Source: Lingula anatina
Taxonomy: Eukaryota; Brachiopoda; Lingulata; Lingulida; Lingulidae
DNA length: 27,341 nt
NCBI RefSeq assembly: GCF_001039355.2
Contig: NW_019776041.1
Span: 1-27,341 of the forward strand
Reading direction: 5' to 3'
The notes under the pieces were generated by a model. That model ran no database searches, was not told the origin of the DNA, and saw only the letters and a program-made list of their open reading frames with translations. Below are positions 23,233 through 27,341 of the stretch, in pieces (within the stretch, counting starts at the first letter, position 1; the number at the start of each line of letters is the position of its first letter). Position numbers and translations under genes: made by a program.

Positions 23233-26200
23233 TCAAATTTCTGGTTTGTTATTAAGTTTGTAGCTTCTTACAGATCTCTTCAAGCTTGAGCAGGCCACAG
23301 GTTTATAACCACCCTGGAGAAAAGCAAGATAAATATCTGATAAAAAATTCTACAACTTAATAAATAATAGAATTTCAACCGATAATACATTTTGTGTCAT
23401 TTTCAAATATATCTAAAGATACATGAATATTGAAAGTAGTCTTTTAAACAGTATATAAGAGTGAAAGTGTGTGCAATAAGACAATAATTTACAAAAAAAA
23501 AAAGACTTCCTCAGTTGTATTGCTGTGCATTTCTAGACAATTTCATGTGGCTATAAGCCCGTCACATTTGTGAGAAACAATTATTTTTCTACACATGTGC
23601 ATGAAAATTGTACCTTATTAATTTTAAATTAATATAATATTAAATATTTCAATCAAATGACCTCTCTGATCCTGAAAGTCTACATTTACGAAACCAAATA
23701 AAATATTAAATATATTAAATATCAAATTAAATACCTGATATGTCTCACAGATTAACTGTTTCAAATCGTCTACAGCTTTCTGCTGGATTGCTTTGGTATG
23801 TACCTGTTTAATAAAGTAAATTAGATTTATATTACACTTCTGATAAAAAAATCACACCCATCAGCACACTTATTTATTTCCAAGGACCATTATGTCTCAT
23901 GTACAGGCATGAGATTAGTCCTCACTGAAAAAGTAGGATTTACACGATCGATTCACCGGATTTACACGATTCACAAGAATGACCCTGAAAAAGTCGGAAT
24001 TCTGAAAACTTTGGAAAAGTCCCATCAATGCATGTAAAAAAATACAGTAAGTTCCCTAGACAACATCAAAATTGTTTACACTGTAATTCACTATGAGCTG
24101 TATTATACACGGAACCTAATGAGTGATGTTTCAGTCTTACGCCTACCCCATTGAGAGTAACCCAAGGTACATATGTATGACGAGGTTGTAGAGCATTGGT
24201 TTTGACTGCCATCTGGTGTTCCAAATCACTGCCCATCTTGCTAGTGGAACACTTCAAAATAGGTGCAACGTCAATATTCATTTGGGAAGCACACTGAAAT
24301 ATAGACCTCGTCTATTATTCACAGACACTCAACGAACTAAAATTCAATAAAAAGACATAACCTGGAACATCTTTTCTTATTTTACTTATGTTTGTACATG
24401 TACATGATCCAAAGGATTAACAATTCCTGCATAATATGAAAAATTATCAATTTTTAGGGGAGGGCATGGAGTGCACGAAAAAAAAAAGTTTACTGATAGT
24501 TCAAAACTTCTGCACCAGATATACAAGTATTACTACATCACAAGAAGTTTACATGGTCATGCACTTGCTATCACATTTTCTAAATAACGTAATAAAGATT
24601 AAGTTAACAATTTGCTTATAGTATATGGAAATTACAATGAAGATTTCACTAAAAATTGTACCCCCTGTGCTGCAATGCTTGGCTGGATGCCAGAGTAGTT
24701 CTCAATACAGTGGATAAATGGCAAGTAAACATCAATATTTTTGAGAATGTTTATGGCACAGGTCTGGAAATAAAAACATATCATGTAAACCATCTCATCA
24801 TACTTCAAAAAGCAGTCAAATTTCACAGGTTTTGTTCATGTTTCCAAACATTTTTGTGGCATGTAGACAATGTTTCTAATCTGACTAGAAAGTTTTAGAT
24901 ATCAATTACTATACACATGTTAATTTGTTAAATGTACACTACTTGCAACTAGTATACATTGGTTTACAGTGCTGACCCATGTTGAAACAAGGCACTATGT
25001 TTAACTTAATATTTATTTTCAAATAGTGCATATGATCCTTTGCTGAAACGTGCCTTAAAAAATACCAAAATAACATTCCCTCTGATTGTTACTGGTTGAA
25101 AGACTTCATGAATTCCTTTACATACTGCAAGTCACACAAAGATGACAGTGTTTCTGACAAAATGATTGACAAAGATTTCAGATGCCAAGCTAACATCTGA
25201 TTTTAAAATATACCCGTCACAGAGATTACACTGACATAAAAATGGACTGAAACACTGCAGATGTAATAATTAAATCATGTAAGACTTTTATTAAAAAGGG
25301 GCATGTAATTAATATGTCCAGGCACGCTTTAGTAAAGGGTCATATATAGTTTTCTATACCTCAATAACATTGCCAATACACTGTTGCTTTCCACCTTGGC
25401 AATAAAATACCCATTGGTCCCCTATTTTTTGTTCCTTAAATTAAATGTAAGATTGTGTTTAATATCAAGTACACAGGTAACTACACTGTATGCTCATGTT
25501 CATCTGCAATTTTTTATTTCATTAAATCAAAGCATACTAGAGGGTGACAAGAGCTGTTTTTATCTTAAGCACCCCGCACACAGTGAGCAATTGGCGCGCG
25601 CCACTTGCGCTGCGCCGTTTTCTCACCATTTGCGGGGTATTTTGGTGAGATTTTTGCCTCACGCGCGGCTGATATTTTTGGTCTCTTGAGGCAAATGCTC
25701 ACCGTGTGCGGGGTGCTTTAATAACTTCTTTTCTGTTTTAACAGACATGTTTTAACAGACATGTTAAAACAAACATATCACTATGTCGGTAGTACTAGCA
25801 TATATCATACCCATGCATTTCCATATGGGACAAGGGTCAGGTTCATGATGCTGCCCACTTTTTGGAAGGTTTCGTACAGCTGTTCTATGAAGAAATCCTT
25901 GCAAGCAGGACACAGAGATTCATAATACAGAGTAAATCTCACTGGTACATTGGCGGTATTCTGTATGTAATCTTTGCACTGTTGATATACCTGTAAAAAA
26001 GGAGAAAGTGGTTGGTTTTAAACAATATTAGTAGTCCTATCGTAGAACTAACAATATCAGTCTCTGGAACTTTTGTTTACATTTTTTCCATATTCACTGT
26101 AGTGTAGTGCTAGTGCTAGTAAGCATACTCATTTTATGAAAGCACACAAAAAGCTTTTATAAACTGGAATGACACACAATTGACGTTTTTTTTTTGTTTT

Positions 26201-26661
26201 TTGTTTTTTTTAAATAAACGCTTTGATTATAGTAATACAGCACGGCGTACATGTACATATCAAAAATTGTCAAAAGGAATGCCCTAAATTAACGCATGAA
26301 TTTCGTGCCGGCGGGATACGTGCTTTTTCAGAAGCTATATATATGCACGTATTTCATCACATAATTCGGAGTTTACTTTATCCATCTGTAGAAAGAACAG
26401 GAAAAGAAGTTATTGAAAAAACACAAAAGTGTACTGTGTTCTTAATTTGTGATACGCGCCTCACACTGCTACGGTACTCGAGCCACAGCAACAGGTCAAG
26501 CACATGCTATTTTTTATCGCAAACAAATCAATTAAACACGTTACCTGGCAAGTCCTTGCAACTTCTTCACTACTACACCACTGGCTTGGTGGTATGTTGC
26601 ACTCACCGACAACTTGAACTACCATAAAAAAGCAAAGCGCAGCAGTTTTCAGCACGTGCAT
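23233..26661 (-). CDS. GILT-like gamma-interferon-inducible lysosomal thiol reductase, complete 7-exon gene (copy B)
   Basis: Members of the GILT (IFI30) family reduce protein disulfides in lysosomes and endosomes. Exons, in order of transcription: 26545-26661, 25811-25990, 25360-25434, 24662-24763, 24147-24293, 23735-23803, 23233-23313. All introns are GT-AG and every junction is phase 0, giving 256 residues, a normal GILT length. Visible features: a hydrophobic signal peptide (about residues 1-19); the N-terminal motif CNIPPSQWCSS (21-31); the CPAC active site (66-69) after LYYESL; LVPYGNA (92-98); a GILT signature CQGGKQQCIGNVIETC (111-126); KTNALQPRHTYVPWVTLNG (189-207); and a late Cys at 238. 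Possible N-glycosylation sites are NLT (89) and NYS (146). The signature keeps its spacing but has G for the usual H and Q for the usual E. The ATG has A at -3. AATAAA lies at 22872-22877, about 355 bases past the stop. The family call is secure; enzyme activity is inferred. Confidence 0.93.
25569..25717. mobile_element. Foldback (MITE-like) element in GILT intron 2, copy B
   Basis: This has the same element, position and termini as the one at 17872-18020, with several point differences, some of them creating or removing CG dinucleotides. Confidence 0.65.
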
Positions 26662-26698
26662 TTTGTTCTCTCTTGAAAGTGTTCGTCAAAACCGCCGA

Positions 26699-26737
26699 GT
26701 CACATGGTTTTCTGTATACCGAACCGGACCACGTGAC
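26699..26737. promoter_or_regulatory. Bidirectional promoter region with CLEAR-like E-boxes
   Basis: The 225 bp between the GILT start (26661) and the diverging Cys-rich gene (26887) must hold both promoters if both gene models are right. On the minus strand GTCACGTGG lies at 26729-26737, 68 bp ahead of the GILT ATG. This is close to the CLEAR element (GTCACGTGAC) bound by TFEB/MITF factors in lysosomal genes. A weaker relative, GTCACATGG, lies at 26699-26707. The palindromic core is seen; regulation is inferred. Confidence 0.4.
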
Positions 26738-26886
26738 TTACAAATCAACTGGTCTTGTCTTGAATGTTGCGCCATCTATAAACTGACGTACATTATCTGT
26801 GCTTGTTTTGATTTGATATACCTCGCATCTGGTTTAACTATTGAGATTATGACATAGGCTCAAATAGCAGATACGAATGCCCTAAG

Positions 26887-27135
26887 ATGCCCTTTTATGC
26901 TAAATGTTGCTGCCCCACGACAAAATGGGAACATACTTCAAACTGCAAGGAATGCCCCGGACGACTGCTTGAGTTATTTCAACATTTTTACCCAAACAGG
27001 GAATTGCCAAGCAGAAAAATTTGCTTTGTGTGCATGTCAAGAGTTGACAAGGAGGACGAATTCGTCAGCCATCCTCAATATGTGCCGCCTAAATTTAGGA
27101 AGTGTAAGCAGCAGATGGCATACATGAAAAAGATG
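26887..27135 (+). CDS. First coding exon of an unrecognised Cys-rich protein (partial gene)
   Basis: An ATG opens an 83-codon exon that ends at a good donor (ATG|GTATGT at 27136); the rest of the gene lies outside the window. Reading on past the donor enters (CT)n and (CA)n repeats, so the longer open frame is not protein. The exon encodes a Cys cluster (CCC, 7-9), then C20-x2-C23 and C46-x2-C49, with LPSRKICFVCMSRV around the second pair, and a basic tail with RKCKQQMAYMKKM. Paired CxxC motifs suggest zinc binding, loosely like ZAD-type N-terminal zinc fingers, but the spacing is not diagnostic and I assign no family. It runs head to head with GILT copy B, with 225 bp between the start codons. 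An out-of-frame upstream ATG (ATGCCCTAA) lies just ahead of the chosen start. Confidence 0.55.
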
Positions 27136-27172
27136 GTATGTTACTCCTTTGTACTAGTACTAGAAGTAAGAA

Positions 27173-27221
<49 letters not shown>

Positions 27222-27238
27222 TGACACACACACACACC
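27173..27238 (+). repeat. (CT)n/(CA)n compound microsatellite
   Basis: This lies in the first intron of the diverging Cys-rich gene, shortly after its donor site. Confidence 0.9.
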
Positions 27239-27341
27239 CAGTTACATTAAATTGACATGCAGCTTGATTATTGATTTAAGCAATTATAGTATAGAGCAAA
27301 AATGTTCATTTGCTTAACCGGTAGTTGGATAGCATGTACTA

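Larger units (their letters stand above)
20206..26364 (+). repeat. Large direct duplication, copy B
   Basis: This is the partner of the block at about 12480-18644 and carries the same exons and repeats. Copy B continues beyond the shared part into intron 1, exon 1 and the promoter of the GILT gene. It has one 11-bp unit where copy A has four (22541-22551), and an extra stretch of about 30 bp in intron 2 (25738-25770). Confidence 0.93.

Noticed and set aside
1-27341. tRNA, rRNA, CRISPR, bacterial operon or viral genes
   Set aside because: No cloverleaf, rRNA core, spaced direct-repeat array or recognisable viral or reverse-transcriptase motif was seen on either strand by eye.

Overview
This window is animal (metazoan) nuclear DNA. 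It is AT-rich and intron-rich, with long simple repeats ((AAAT)n, (CA)n, (CT)n, poly-A, poly-G) and many short inverted-repeat transposon remnants. The style suggests a highly heterozygous marine invertebrate such as an echinoderm, hemichordate or mollusc. The sequence alone does not settle the phylum. There is no bacterial gene organisation, and no tRNA, rRNA or CRISPR array was seen.

The best-supported gene is a GILT-like lysosomal thiol reductase (IFI30 family) on the minus strand. I rebuilt it by hand from seven short exons at 23233-26661, giving 256 residues with all junctions in phase 0. A second copy at 15521-18263 has exons 2 to 7 but no exon 1, so no signal peptide. The two copies lie in a roughly 6.2 kb direct duplication (about 12480-18644 and 20206-26364). 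Exons differ by 4 bases in 654, while introns and flanks differ far more. The similarity ends three bases before a single N at 18647, so the duplication may be real or may be two haplotypes or contigs joined in the assembly.

Layout. 1-6.0 kb: no convincing gene; simple repeats, two adjacent inverted-repeat (MITE-like) elements at 2107-2670 and a palindromic repeat at 5636-5770. 6.0-11.8 kb: a probable unidentified minus-strand gene with small exons, interrupted by a MITE at 6470-6750, a hAT-like remnant at 8678-8845 and a further inverted-repeat element at 9042-9206. 12.5-18.6 kb: duplication copy A. 18.65-20.2 kb: a single-copy stretch with a charged 122-codon minus-strand reading frame. 20.2-26.4 kb: duplication copy B. 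26.4-27.3 kb: GILT exon 1, a short bidirectional promoter with an E-box resembling the lysosomal CLEAR element, and a diverging Cys-rich gene that leaves the window.

Most other open frames are chance frames across transposon remnants or microsatellites. The GILT exons could be tested against their own duplicate, and that is the strongest evidence available here. The unidentified gene rests on splice-site and phase agreement only.
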